From contig JBEIDF010000002.1 in the NCBI GenBank assembly GCA_040383605.1, positions 8,244 to 72,243 of the forward strand: 64,000 bases of DNA. The letters run 5' to 3'. The stretch comes from M3007 sp040383605 (lineage in GTDB: Bacteria; Bacteroidota; Bacteroidia; Chitinophagales; Saprospiraceae). Position 1 is the first letter of the stretch; each line of letters starts with the position of its first letter. Under the pieces are notes generated by a model that was not told where the DNA came from, made no database searches, and was given only the letters and a program-made list of their open reading frames with translations. A program made the position numbers and the translations under genes. This document shows, piece after piece, positions 52,122-61,325 of this stretch.

Positions 52122-52152
52122 TTTGGGAATAAAAAGGATTGTCGTATCTTTG
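52122..52152 (+). promoter_or_regulatory. Canonical Bacteroidota promoter for rpsU (TTTG-N19-TATCTTTG)
   Basis: TTTG at 52122-52125 and TATCTTTG at 52145-52152 are separated by exactly 19 bases. This is the textbook pattern for the Bacteroidota primary sigma factor and the best promoter in the window. It lies 52 bases before the rpsU ATG. Confidence 0.8.
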
Positions 52153-52203
52153 CAGCCCGAAATCAAAAACATTCAATTTTTTCACCAAAAAAGAAGTATT
52201 TAC

Positions 52204-52398
52204 ATGCTGATCGTTCCGGTCAAAGACGGCGAGCCCATTGACAAAGCGTTGAAGAAGTACAAACGCAAATTCGAGCGCGCGGGTATCCTGAAAGAGCTGC
52301 GTCGCCGCAAAGCGTTCGCAAAGCCCTCCGTGGAGCGCCGCACAGAAGTCCTCAAAGCAATTTACAAAGAGGAAATGTACGGCAACAAGAACGATTAA
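52204..52398 (+). CDS. rpsU: 30S ribosomal protein S21
   Basis: The 64-residue protein MLIVPVKDGEPIDKALKKYKRKFERAGILKELRRRKAF is a normal bS21 of the Bacteroidota type, where S21 is part of the platform that holds the anti-SD of 16S rRNA away from mRNA. The basic helices and the RRRKAFAKPSVERR stretch are typical. Translation from the 52081 frame start would add an unrelated extension that overlaps the promoter; the ATG at 52204 is correct. xerC follows after only 17 bases, with a hairpin spanning the junction. Confidence 0.96.
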   Translation: MLIVPVKDGEPIDKALKKYKRKFERAGILKELRRRKAFAKPSVERRTEVLKAIYKEEMYGNKND

Positions 52399-52417
52399 TT
52401 CCGTATCTTTACGGAAT
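52398..52417 (+). promoter_or_regulatory. Hairpin spanning the rpsU stop and xerC start
   Basis: ATTCCGTA and TACGGAAT form a perfect 8-base stem with a TCTT loop. The stem begins at the last base of the rpsU stop codon and ends on the first two bases of the xerC ATG, so it could block xerC initiation unless ribosomes melt it. Confidence 0.55.
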
Positions 52418-53309
52418 GTTCCACGAGGAATCGTTTCTGAATTATTTAGCGTCCGCGCGGCGTTTGTCGCCGCATACGCTGCTTGCATATCGCAACGATC
52501 TGTTGCAATTTCTGAATTTTCTTAGGAATATTCAATGCCTTACCTCGGTCGCCGAGGTGAGGCATCTCCATATACGGGCCTGGGTTGTGGAGCAGATGCA
52601 AGCGGGCCAAAGTCCCCGCAGCGTGAACCGGCGGCTTTCCTGTTTAAAGCGTTATTTCAAATATTTAAGGCAGCGCGCGTTGCTGGACAAGGACCCGATG
52701 CGCAAAGTGGCGGGGCCGCGCAGCGGCAAGCGGCTTCCGGTGTTTATTCCGGAAGCGCAGTTGTCGGAGCTATTCCGATTTGTGGAATTTGGGCCTGAAT
52801 ACCTGTCGCAGTGCCGGCGTATGATACTCGAAATTTTGTACGGCACGGGGATTCGGCGCGGCGAGCTGATCCAGATCCGGTGCGCCGACGTGGATTTGGG
52901 CCGTGGTGTGCTTCGTATTCATGGCAAGGGCGGCAAGGAGCGCCTGGCCCCGCTCGCTCCGTACCTGATTCGCCTGTTGGAGGATTTTTTGCAACTGCGT
53001 CAGGCTACTTTTGCGGATCATCCGGCGCCCTGGCTGTTGCTGACCCCATCCGGCGCCCAACTCTCCCCCGGTTTTGTGTACTATTCCGTGAAAAAATACC
53101 TGTCGGCGGTTACCACGGTGGAGCAACGCAGTCCGCACGTGCTGCGCCATTCCTTTGCCACCCACCTGTCGAACGCCGGCGCCGACCTCAACGCCGTCAA
53201 AGAACTCCTCGGCCATGCCAGCCTCGCCGCCACCCAGGTGTATATGCACAATTCAATTGAACGGTTGAAAAAGGTGTATGCACAGGCGCATCCGAAAGCG
53301 GAAGAATGA
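52416..53309 (+). CDS. Tyrosine recombinase XerC/XerD family
   Basis: The 297-residue recombinase has an N-terminal SAM-like core-binding domain (FLNYLASARRLSPHTLLAYRNDLLQFLNFL) and the catalytic domain with the full set: Arg in YGTGIRRGELIQI (about 146), Lys in HGKGGKERLAP, His-x-x-Arg in HVLRHSFATHLSNAGADLNAVKELLGH and nucleophile Tyr in AATQVYMHNS (about 276). It resolves chromosome dimers at dif. XerC or XerD cannot be separated with certainty; the rpsU-xerC adjacency is common in Bacteroidota, though there it is often followed by hpf, which is absent here. Translation may depend on the preceding hairpin. Confidence 0.93.
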   Translation: MFHEESFLNYLASARRLSPHTLLAYRNDLLQFLNFLRNIQCLTSVAEVRHLHIRAWVVEQMQAGQSPRSVNRRLSCLKRYFKYLRQRALLDKDPMRKVAGPRSGKRLPVFIPEAQLSELFRFVEFGPEYLSQCRRMILEILYGTGIRRGELIQIRCADVDLGRGVLRIHGKGGKERLAPLAPYLIRLLEDFLQLRQATFADHPAPWLLLTPSGAQLSPGFVYYSVKKYLSAVTTVEQRSPHVLRHSFATHLSNAGADLNAVKELLGHASLAATQVYMHNSIERLKKVYAQAHPKAEE

Positions 53310-53312
53310 ATG

Positions 53313-53352
53313 AATTGGGGATTGGGGATTGCGGATTGCGGATTGGGGATTT
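53313..53352. repeat. GGATTGCGG-family intergenic repeat, copy G
   Basis: AATTGGGGATTGGGGATTGCGGATTGCGGATTGGGGAT follows directly after the xerC stop. It is the longest uninterrupted direct run of the family in this window. Confidence 0.75.
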
Positions 53353-53449
53353 GGTTTTTTATAACACTTATGATAAAATCGGGTTAAACCGGCCGGCGGT
53401 CTATGGGGTCTGTATGCAGATATTCGTTCTTTGCAGAAAAATTGAATCT

Positions 53450-53992
53450 ATGCGCGCAACCTACTTTTTTCTCCTGCTGATCATCGGCGCCCTGAGCGCT
53501 TGCACGCCCCGCATGACCACCTTTACGGAAGATCTTTACCGAGACTACAATTGGAAAGAGGCGGATCTCAAAAAAATTCAATTTTACCTTGCAGACGACC
53601 TGACGCTCTACCGCGACCTGGATGAGGAGGGCGCTGTGCGCATCAGCGGGGGCGAAATCCGAATTCGCGATGGCAAAAAAGTGGAGGAAATTCGTTTCCG
53701 CGCCGGCACGCCGGGAGTCTATCTGTTCCAACCCAAGGAAGGGCACTTTGCCATCAGCTTCGAACCAGGCGACGATAGCCGCTACCTCGTGTTCGGCCCC
53801 AATCCAAAGTTCGAGGGCCGCTATATGCTCCTGGCCTCTGAATGGAACCGCCGGCGCCAGGGGAAGGTCACGTATGCCGGAGAGCGTTTCTGGACTGATT
53901 CCGCCGTTATTCCACGTTTGCAAGTGGATCTTCGCAAAACCGGCAACTACCAACGCAGCGCCCGGACGGTGAAGGGCAGACGAATTGAGTAA
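53450..53992 (+). CDS. Small hypothetical lipoprotein
   Basis: From MRATYFFLLLIIGALSAC the protein is 180 residues with a lipobox ending at Cys18; upstream in-frame ATGs lie in the repeat or leader and are rejected. The mature part (TPRMTTFTEDLYRDYNWKEADLKKIQFYLADDLTLYRDLDEEGAVRISGGEIRIRDGKKVEEIRF) is beta-rich and ends in a basic tail (RSARTVKGRRIE). I do not recognise a named domain. It occupies the place between xerC and recN. It is likely anchored in the inner or outer membrane. Confidence 0.72.
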   Translation: MRATYFFLLLIIGALSACTPRMTTFTEDLYRDYNWKEADLKKIQFYLADDLTLYRDLDEEGAVRISGGEIRIRDGKKVEEIRFRAGTPGVYLFQPKEGHFAISFEPGDDSRYLVFGPNPKFEGRYMLLASEWNRRRQGKVTYAGERFWTDSAVIPRLQVDLRKTGNYQRSARTVKGRRIE

Positions 53993-54048
53993 CGGAATTT
54001 TTTAAAACAAAAAATTTTAACTATTCCCGCATATTTCGCGTAAATGCG

Positions 54049-54056
54049 TATTTTTG
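54049..54056 (+). promoter_or_regulatory. Bacteroidota -7 element (TATTTTTG) for recN
   Basis: TATTTTTG matches TAnnTTTG, 133 bases before recN. A palindrome follows about 20 bases downstream (54075-54101). Confidence 0.45.
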
Positions 54057-54074
54057 CAACTCGTTATTGCCTAA

Positions 54075-54101
54075 GCGTTTGTTCAAAATCTGAACAAGCG
54101 C
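54075..54101. promoter_or_regulatory. Palindrome in the recN leader (candidate operator or RNA hairpin)
   Basis: GCGTTTGTTCA and TGAACAAGCGC form an 11-base inverted repeat (one G-T pair) around AAATC. The core GTTC-N7-GAAC resembles a protein-binding site. It lies just downstream of the -7 element. Confidence 0.5.
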
Positions 54102-54189
54102 CCACCTGAGTTGCCGCATAAAGTACGTCCAGGCGGCGCCCTGCTGCGCAATTTCGGCAAATGTAACATCAGATGCACCGACGTAAAAC

Positions 54190-55845
54190 ATGCTGAAACG
54201 CCTGCATATCCGCAACTACGCACTGATCGAAGCGCTGCAAATTGATTTTTCAGACCGCCTGACGATCATCACCGGCGAAACCGGCGCCGGAAAATCTATC
54301 CTCCTTGGCGCGCTCGGTCTTATCATGGGCGAACGCGCCGACAGCAAAATGTTTTATAACCAGTCAGAAAAATGCGTGGTGGAAGGCGCCTTTGAAGTGT
54401 CGGCGTATGATCTGGATGACTTTTTTTCGGAACACGAACTAGATTACGATCCGGAGGTAGTCATTCGGCGCGAAATCACGCCGGCCGGTAAAAGCCGGGC
54501 CTTCGTCAACGATACGCCCGTCAGCAATCAGGTGCTTCAACGCCTTACGGAAGCGCTGGTGGATCGCCACCAGCAGTTCGATGTGCTGGATATCCACCAT
54601 GTCAATTTCCAACTCCGCATGATTGACGCGCTGGCTGATAATTCCGCCCGCCTGAAATCGTACCAGACCGCTTTTAAACAATACAACGCAAGCCGCAAAC
54701 GCCTGCAGGAACTCCAGGAACGCAGCGAAACCGGCGCCCGGGAACTGGATTTTGTCCGCTTCCAACTCGACGAACTGGAAAAAGCCGCCCTCGAAGCCGG
54801 CGAACAGGAACGCCTCGAAGCCGAACTGGCGCTCCTCAACAGCGCCGAAGATATTAAACGCGCCGCCGCCACGGCATACGGATACCTGCTCGAAAATGAG
54901 CCCTCCATCCTCAGCAGCCTCAAGGAAATCAGCCGAAAATTCCAAGCCTCCCGCAAACATGCCAAATCGCTGGACGAACTGGCTGGTCGGCTCGATTCCA
55001 CGCTGATCGAACTCGAGGAAATCGCCAAAGACTGCGAACGCCTCGCCGATCAGGTAGAATACGACCCGCAGCGCATTCAGGAAATTCAGGAGCGCCTGAA
55101 TACCCTCTATAAATTGCAGAAAAAACACAACGCCACCACCACGGCCGAACTGCTGCTGCTCCGGGATCAACTCGCCCAACAACTCGGCGGATTCAGCGAC
55201 CTGGGCGAGCAAATCGCCCGCCTCGAGTCGGAAGTCGCTGCACTCGAAACGCAACTCCGCCAAGCCGCCGCCGTACTCAGCGCGGAACGCAGGAAAGTCA
55301 CCGCCGGATTTGAAGAAAAGGTGCACGGCCTCCTGGCCCAACTCGCCATGCCGCACGCCCGCCTGCAGGTGGATATCCGGGAATCGGATCGCCTGAACAA
55401 TACCGGGACGGATGAGGTGCAGTTTCTCTTCGCTTCGAATGTCGGCAGCCGCTTCCAGCCGATCCGGGACGTTGCCTCGGGCGGTGAACTGGCCCGCCTC
55501 ACGCTCTGTACCAAAAGCTTGGTGGCAGATGCGATCCCGCTCCCCACGCTCGTCTTCGATGAAATTGACACCGGCATCAGCGGGGATGTGTCGCTCAAAA
55601 TGGGCCACATCCTCCGCGATCTCGCCCAAAGACACCAGGTAGTCAGTATCACGCACACGCCGCAGGTCGCCGCCAAAGCCGATAAACATTATTTTGTCTA
55701 TAAAAAAGTGGAAGAAAACCGAACGGTCACGCATGTGCGCCTGCTCTCCGATGCAGAACGCGTGCGCGCGATCGCCGTGATGCTGAGCGGAAATCCGCCC
55801 AGCGACTCGGCAATGACCACTGCTTCCGAATTAATACAAAACTAA
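54190..55845 (+). CDS. recN: DNA repair protein RecN
   Basis: RecN is an SMC-like ATPase that tethers broken DNA ends during double-strand break repair. The 551-residue protein starts MLKRLHIRNYALIEALQIDFSDRLTIITGETGAGKSILLGAL, with Walker A GETGAGKS near 31-38. Coiled-coil arms extend from about 155 to 370 (LQELQERSETGARELDFVRFQLDELEKAA). The C-terminal half has signature DVASGGELARLTLC and Walker B LPTLVFDEIDTGISGDV, then VVSITHTPQVAAKADKHYFVYK. Length and order are typical. A palindrome upstream may serve damage-dependent control. prmA follows after 41 bases. Confidence 0.96.
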   Translation: MLKRLHIRNYALIEALQIDFSDRLTIITGETGAGKSILLGALGLIMGERADSKMFYNQSEKCVVEGAFEVSAYDLDDFFSEHELDYDPEVVIRREITPAGKSRAFVNDTPVSNQVLQRLTEALVDRHQQFDVLDIHHVNFQLRMIDALADNSARLKSYQTAFKQYNASRKRLQELQERSETGARELDFVRFQLDELEKAALEAGEQERLEAELALLNSAEDIKRAAATAYGYLLENEPSILSSLKEISRKFQASRKHAKSLDELAGRLDSTLIELEEIAKDCERLADQVEYDPQRIQEIQERLNTLYKLQKKHNATTTAELLLLRDQLAQQLGGFSDLGEQIARLESEVAALETQLRQAAAVLSAERRKVTAGFEEKVHGLLAQLAMPHARLQVDIRESDRLNNTGTDEVQFLFASNVGSRFQPIRDVASGGELARLTLCTKSLVADAIPLPTLVFDEIDTGISGDVSLKMGHILRDLAQRHQVVSITHTPQVAAKADKHYFVYKKVEENRTVTHVRLLSDAERVRAIAVMLSGNPPSDSAMTTASELIQN

Positions 55846-55886
55846 AAAATCCCAAGCGCGTGCTGCATACGCGCTTGCGCTACCGC

Positions 55887-56717
55887 ATGGACTACTGGCA
55901 ATACGCGCTCCGCACCGGCCCCGAAACGGCCGAAATCCTGATGGCCTTTCTTTCCGATTCGCCGTTTGATACCTTCGAAGAAACGCCGGAAGGCCTCAAT
56001 GCCTTTCTACCGGCTTCCGCCGACCCCGCAGTCGCGGAGGCGCTTCTGCAGGATTTGCAGGCGCAATTCCCATTCGAATGGGAACGCGCGCATATTCCCG
56101 GCCAAAACTGGAACGAACTCTGGGAGTCCAATTTTGAACCGGTGATTGTCGGGGATTTCTGTGCGGTTCGCGCGGAATTTCACGCGCCGATCCCCGGAAC
56201 TCGGCACGAACTGGTGATTCAACCACGCATGGCCTTCGGCACGGGACATCACGAAACGACCTGGATGTGCCTGGCTGCCATGGAGCGGCTGCCGATCGCC
56301 GACGGTAAACTGCTCGATTATGGCTGCGGTACCGGTATTTTGGCCATCCTGGCCGCGCAACTGGGCGCTGAAGAGGTTGAAGCGGTAGATATCGAACAGG
56401 AATCGTACCAAAATACGCTGGACAATGCCGTCGCAAACGGCGTCCGCAATATCATCGCCCGCTGCGGTACGCTCACTGCCGTCCAAGGCCGCGATTTCGA
56501 CGGTATTTTTGCAAATATTAACCGAAATGTCATCCTGGATTCGCTCGAAACGCTCGCGCAGATTATCCGACCGGGCGGTTGGCTGCTGAGTTCCGGCTTT
56601 ATGCCGGCCGACCGCGAAATCATCCTGGAAGCCGCAAAAAACGCCGGCTTCGACTACGTGCAGGAACAACAAAAAGGGTACTGGTTGTGTGTGGAATTTC
56701 GAAAAAAGGCTGAATAA
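55887..56717 (+). CDS. prmA: Ribosomal protein L11 methyltransferase PrmA
   Basis: PrmA trimethylates L11 using SAM. The start MDYWQYALRTGPETAEILMAFL gives 276 residues. The N-terminal substrate domain includes PGQNWNELWESNFEPVIVGDFCAVRAEFH, and the catalytic domain has PRMAFGTGHHETTWMCLAAME, LLDYGCGTGILAILAAQLGAEEVEAVDIE and IFANINRNVILDSL, where the usual DLVVANI motif appears as IFANIN. GWLLSSGFMPADREIIL is typical. A leftward ATG at 55860 is possible but less likely. The gene is 41 bases after recN; the large unknown gene follows after 97 bases. Confidence 0.94.
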   Translation: MDYWQYALRTGPETAEILMAFLSDSPFDTFEETPEGLNAFLPASADPAVAEALLQDLQAQFPFEWERAHIPGQNWNELWESNFEPVIVGDFCAVRAEFHAPIPGTRHELVIQPRMAFGTGHHETTWMCLAAMERLPIADGKLLDYGCGTGILAILAAQLGAEEVEAVDIEQESYQNTLDNAVANGVRNIIARCGTLTAVQGRDFDGIFANINRNVILDSLETLAQIIRPGGWLLSSGFMPADREIILEAAKNAGFDYVQEQQKGYWLCVEFRKKAE

Positions 56718-56814
56718 ACCTTTCCACTTTCCGGCCTTGCGCATAAACTACCCGCCCGTTCCGTTTTATCTACTTTATTTCACCGTTCTCGTCGGTTCAA
56801 CCAAATCTAAGACC

Positions 56815-59800
56815 ATGACGCGTTTTTTCAGCTGCTTCGCATGCCTCTTCTGCCTGGCACTCTCCAGCGCTTCGGCGCAATTGCCAACCTCTTTTCCGGA
56901 AAATCCCACCGAGTTTACCGCTGCGCTGGGAGAATTTATGACCGCCGGGAAAAGGCCTGATATGGAGGCTTCGTTCGCTGCGTTTAAAACACGCCAAAAA
57001 AGCGGACAAATCAGCGAGGCGCGTATGCAGCGAATTGTCAGGCTGAGCAATGTGCTCGCCGCGCAGCGGCTGTCTCCCTTTCCCTACTATCTCCACTATG
57101 TGGACGCGGTCACGTCGGCACTGGCCGATCCCGATTCCCTGCTGTTTGATCGTTGGCATACGTTGGCTGAACAAACGCTCGGCGCGATTGAGCGCGGAAA
57201 GACGAAGCCGCTTGGTCAGTTTTTGGAGTTTTCCGCCGATTTTATGGCGGAGCGGGCTTTTAAACGCGGCGAAGGCGGTTCCGTAACCTGGCGTATTCGC
57301 GGCGGAAATTACCGCTTCGATTATTTGGACAGTAAGCCCCGGGTCGTCTGCGAGGCCGTGGAACTGATCGGCGCCCGAAAGCAGGACTCGATCGTCGTGC
57401 TGGATGCGAACGGAACGTACTATCCCCTCGAGCAGATTTGGATCGGCGAAAAAGGCAAGGTTACCTGGGAAGCTGCCGGCCTGGATCCCTCCGTGTATGC
57501 CCAACTCAAAAATTTCCGCATCGAGGCCCAAAAACCGCTGTTTCAGTGCGACAGCGTGCTGCTGTACTACCCGCTCTATTTCCCCAAAGGCCCTGTTGTG
57601 GGCAAATTTGAACACAACGTCGTGATTGGCGGGGGCGGCCAATTTCCCAAATTCGAATCCTTCGACCGCAACCTGACCATCAGCAAACTCGGCGAAGGCA
57701 TCGAATACGTAGGCGGCTTCCGGCTGTCCGGCAGTTCGCTGTACGGCTATGGAAACAAAAGCGAGCCGGCGCGCGTCACGATGTACAGCAAAAAACGGAA
57801 GAAGGTTTTTTACGGCGCCGGTGAATTATTCATTATTAAACGCGAAACAAGCCTGATTGCGGAAGGGGTAGACGCCAAGTTGTTCATGGATAACGACAGC
57901 CTGTACCACCCCGCCGTGGGTTTGCGCGTGGATATCCCCAAAGAAATCATCCAACTGACCCGCGGACAGAAGGGCTCGGAACGCAATCCTTTTTTCTCCT
58001 CCTTTTATAACATGAACCTCGACGCCGAGACCATTACCTGGTATTTTAACATGGACTCCCTGGAAATCGGCGCCCGCAGCGTGATGGCCCGGGGCGTTCC
58101 GCAAAAGGTGCAGTTTGAAAGCTCAAACCGCTTCGACGCCAAGGAGTATATCCAACTGCAAAATATTGCCAGCCAGAATCCGATCTCCACGCTGTACATC
58201 CTGCACTTGGAAACCGGCAGCCGGATTTTATCCGACGACGCCTTCGCGGAGCGCTTGAACCCGAAGTTTGATTACTCGAGTATCCAAACCGTGCTCGCTG
58301 AAATGGTGGCAAAGGGCTTTATCAATTATTATTTTGACCGCCACGAGATTGAACTGCGCGATAAACTGATTCACTATGCCCTTGCAAGCCAGGGTAAGAA
58401 GGACTTTGACGCCATTAATATTGTCTCGGAAAGTATGGAAACCAATGCCCAGCTCGATCTGCGCACCAAGGAAACGAAAATCAACGAGGTAAAAAATATC
58501 GAACTCAGCAGCCGCCAACGCGTGGCGCTCGTGCCGGAAGGCCGGGCGCTTACCCTGCTCCAAAACCGCGACATGCGCTTCACCGGCCGTTTGTTTGCCG
58601 GCTACGCCTTGTTTGAAGGCAAGGATATGCACTTCACCTACGATAAATACCAAGTGGAATTCGATTCGGTGCGAAACCTGGATTTTTACCTTCCCACTGG
58701 AAAGTCCGATAAAAATAACCAGCCGGTCGCCTTGGCGATGAACTCAACTATCGAATACGTTTCCGGCGTGCTGCTGGTGGATGCGCCCAGTAATAAATCC
58801 GGTAAGGAAGACCTGAGTATATTTCCTTCCCTGCAATCGCAGAAAAATGCCTTTGTGTATTACGAACGCCCCGCAATTCAGGGCGGCGTCTATAAACGCG
58901 ATTCGTTTTTTTTTAAACTCGATCCCTTTTCCTTCAATGGGTTAGACAGCTACACGCCGGCGGATTTGAAATTCAAAGGCGAGATGCAATCTGCTGAAAT
59001 TTTTCCGCCTTTCCGCGAGACAATCATTGTACGCGAGCAGGACAAATCGTTCGGCTATATCCACAAAACGCCCGCCGCCGGCTATCCAGCCTATTCAAAA
59101 AAAGGAAAATACACCGGCGACGTGGATCTGAGCAATCAGGGATTCCTCGGCCTCGGCAAGGTCGAATACCTGACGGCAGATATCGAATCGGAGGACATTA
59201 TTTTCCGGCCCCGGCAGATGACCTGCACCGCCCGCCGCTTTTTCATGGAAGAAGATCGCGCAGGCGCCGTCAAAGTGCCGCAGGCAAAGGGGCAGGATGT
59301 AAAGGTGAACTGGCTTCCGTACCGCGATTCGATGTATGTGGAAAGCAAAGCGAAAGACTTTGAACTGTTTAAACAGCCCGGCTATACCCACCAGGGTATC
59401 CTGATTCTGACGCCCTCCGGTCTGAAAGGAAACGGCCGTTTCGACTGGGCGGAAGGCCGACTGATTTCCAGCCTGATTTCTTATGGCCCTTTCCAGGCTA
59501 AAGCAGACACGGCGAACCTCCAGATCAAAGCGCTTTCGGGCAGTGATATCGTGTTCGACTCTAAAAATGTGCGGGGCGAGTTGGATTTTGATCGCCTGAC
59601 CGGCGAATTTAAAGCGAATACCGCCGATGCCAACACCGAGATGCCGCTGAACCGATACCGCACCTCCATGAACGAGTTTTCGTGGGATATGCGGGCAAAA
59701 ACGATTACGTTCAAAACCGATGAGCGGATAACCGGTCGCTTCGAATCCACCGACCCCGCCCAGGATACGCTGGCATTCGAGGGCCGCACCGCCTTCTACG

Positions 59801-61317
59801 ACCTGAAATCCAGTCAACTCAAAATCGGCGGCGTGCAGCAAATCAAATCGGCTGACGCCATTATTTACCCCGATTCCGTGGACGTAGAAATTTTACCCGG
59901 CGGTAAAATGAAACAGCTGGAAAATTGCAAAATCGTCGCCGATACCGTAACCCAATACCACACGATCAACCGCGCAACGGTAGATATTTTGGGCAAAAAA
60001 TTATTCAACGCGAAGGGCTACTACGAGTACAATATCCCGGATTATAAACAGGAAATCTTTTTTAACAACATTGTCGGACAACGCTACGGCGCCGGCACGC
60101 AAGGTACCAAACCGGTGCATACCACGGCTTCCGGCCAGATACTGGAAGCAAATGGCTTTCGGATGGATATAAAGACGCTGTTTAAAGGTGAAATTTTGCT
60201 GGAATCCACCAAACCCAATCTCCGTTTTGAAGGCTACGCCAAACTAGACGCCGACCGCCTGCCCAATTCGCAATGGTTCAGCGTCTATTCAGAGGTGGAT
60301 AAAAACGCCCCGCTTATCCGGATCGAAAAAGCGAGTAATGAGGCCGGTGACCCGCTCGTAACCGGGTTTTACGTATCCAAGGAGGTCTCCGAGTGTTACC
60401 CGCGCATCTTGCTGCCGGCCTATGCGCGTGTGGATCGGCAGCTGATGGACTGCCAGGGTTTTTATCGCTATGAGGCCCAAACGGATCGCTATTTCTTCGG
60501 CGATTCCGCCCGCGTGCTCGACCCCGCGCGCAACGGCAATTTGATGATCTACGACAACCGCGTGGGCAGCGTGCAGGCGGAAGGTCGCCTGAATATCGGC
60601 GAAGGCCTGAATTATATGAAGGTGAAGGCCTCGGGAAGATTGAAATCTGATTTTGAACTCGCCGACACCGTATCGCATACCGTGACAGGAGAATTTATGA
60701 CCGGGATGGAAATCCGGTTGCCGAAGGTATTGCTCGATCTCCTGGTAGATGATATCCGTTCATCCAGCTTTGACGCGCCGATTGCCGGATACACGTCGCA
60801 GGGGCCGTTTTATCAACAGGCGCTGCCGGAATTTGTCAGCGATCCGAAAAACCTGGATGAGGCGCTGGCCAACCTAAAAGGCAATCTGATCGCGCTGCCA
60901 AAGGCCGATAACAAATACGCGTTCTTGCTTGGACGGCATCCGGTGATCTGGAATGAAGAGTATCAATCTTTTGTTTCTATGGAAGATCGTTTCCCGCTGA
61001 TCGCTATCAACGGCGAGCCGATTAACAAAGTGCTCACCATGTACGCGGAATATAAAATGCCCTCGGGCGGGGATGATCGTTTTTATCTCTATATCAAAGC
61101 GTCCGCGGATATTTGGTATTTCTTTGGCTACCAGGCCGGCGTATTGAATGTAGTCTCGTCCAGCACAAAGTTTAACGACACCTTGGCCGGCTTAAAAGCC
61201 AAAGAAACCCAAATCAAGATGCCCGACGGTGAGTTGTACGAAATCGTGGCGGCCAATCCTTCGCTGGCAAACGCGTTTGTGAGTCGCGTGAAAGAAGGTC
61301 GGCAAAAGGGGAACTAA
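56815..61317 (+). CDS. Giant (1500-residue) secreted beta-rich protein of unknown function
   Basis: The start MTRFFSCFACLFCLALSSASAQ gives a clear signal peptide; an extension overlapping prmA is rejected. After a helical N-terminal part (about 22-130) nearly all of the protein consists of alternating strands with recurring Phe/Tyr-Asp pairs: LFAGYALFEGKDMHFTYDKYQVEFDSVRNLDF, VRGELDFDRLTGEFKANTADAN, FNAKGYYEYNIPDYKQEIFFNNI and MDCQGFYRYEAQTDRYFFGDSARV. This pattern of a repeated G-x-x-x-(F/Y)-x-x-x-(S/T)-D rung suggests a long beta-taco or beta-helix, as in LptA/OstA or AsmA-type bridges, but I see no named domain. There is no T9SS sorting domain and no final aromatic BAM signal (it ends RVKEGRQKGN), so a periplasmic location is inferred. 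Confidence 0.75.
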   Translation: MTRFFSCFACLFCLALSSASAQLPTSFPENPTEFTAALGEFMTAGKRPDMEASFAAFKTRQKSGQISEARMQRIVRLSNVLAAQRLSPFPYYLHYVDAVTSALADPDSLLFDRWHTLAEQTLGAIERGKTKPLGQFLEFSADFMAERAFKRGEGGSVTWRIRGGNYRFDYLDSKPRVVCEAVELIGARKQDSIVVLDANGTYYPLEQIWIGEKGKVTWEAAGLDPSVYAQLKNFRIEAQKPLFQCDSVLLYYPLYFPKGPVVGKFEHNVVIGGGGQFPKFESFDRNLTISKLGEGIEYVGGFRLSGSSLYGYGNKSEPARVTMYSKKRKKVFYGAGELFIIKRETSLIAEGVDAKLFMDNDSLYHPAVGLRVDIPKEIIQLTRGQKGSERNPFFSSFYNMNLDAETITWYFNMDSLEIGARSVMARGVPQKVQFESSNRFDAKEYIQLQNIASQNPISTLYILHLETGSRILSDDAFAERLNPKFDYSSIQTVLAEMVAKGFINYYFDRHEIELRDKLIHYALASQGKKDFDAINIVSESMETNAQLDLRTKETKINEVKNIELSSRQRVALVPEGRALTLLQNRDMRFTGRLFAGYALFEGKDMHFTYDKYQVEFDSVRNLDFYLPTGKSDKNNQPVALAMNSTIEYVSGVLLVDAPSNKSGKEDLSIFPSLQSQKNAFVYYERPAIQGGVYKRDSFFFKLDPFSFNGLDSYTPADLKFKGEMQSAEIFPPFRETIIVREQDKSFGYIHKTPAAGYPAYSKKGKYTGDVDLSNQGFLGLGKVEYLTADIESEDIIFRPRQMTCTARRFFMEEDRAGAVKVPQAKGQDVKVNWLPYRDSMYVESKAKDFELFKQPGYTHQGILILTPSGLKGNGRFDWAEGRLISSLISYGPFQAKADTANLQIKALSGSDIVFDSKNVRGELDFDRLTGEFKANTADANTEMPLNRYRTSMNEFSWDMRAKTITFKTDERITGRFESTDPAQDTLAFEGRTAFYDLKSSQLKIGGVQQIKSADAIIYPDSVDVEILPGGKMKQLENCKIVADTVTQYHTINRATVDILGKKLFNAKGYYEYNIPDYKQEIFFNNIVGQRYGAGTQGTKPVHTTASGQILEANGFRMDIKTLFKGEILLESTKPNLRFEGYAKLDADRLPNSQWFSVYSEVDKNAPLIRIEKASNEAGDPLVTGFYVSKEVSECYPRILLPAYARVDRQLMDCQGFYRYEAQTDRYFFGDSARVLDPARNGNLMIYDNRVGSVQAEGRLNIGEGLNYMKVKASGRLKSDFELADTVSHTVTGEFMTGMEIRLPKVLLDLLVDDIRSSSFDAPIAGYTSQGPFYQQALPEFVSDPKNLDEALANLKGNLIALPKADNKYAFLLGRHPVIWNEEYQSFVSMEDRFPLIAINGEPINKVLTMYAEYKMPSGGDDRFYLYIKASADIWYFFGYQAGVLNVVSSSTKFNDTLAGLKAKETQIKMPDGELYEIVAANPSLANAFVSRVKEGRQKGN

Positions 61318-61325
61318 GGCGCCGG

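Noticed and set aside
54439..55734. 431-codon minus-strand open frame opposite recN
   Set aside because: The plus strand encodes a full-length RecN with all ATPase motifs. The antisense product shows only the mirror of GC-rich codons.
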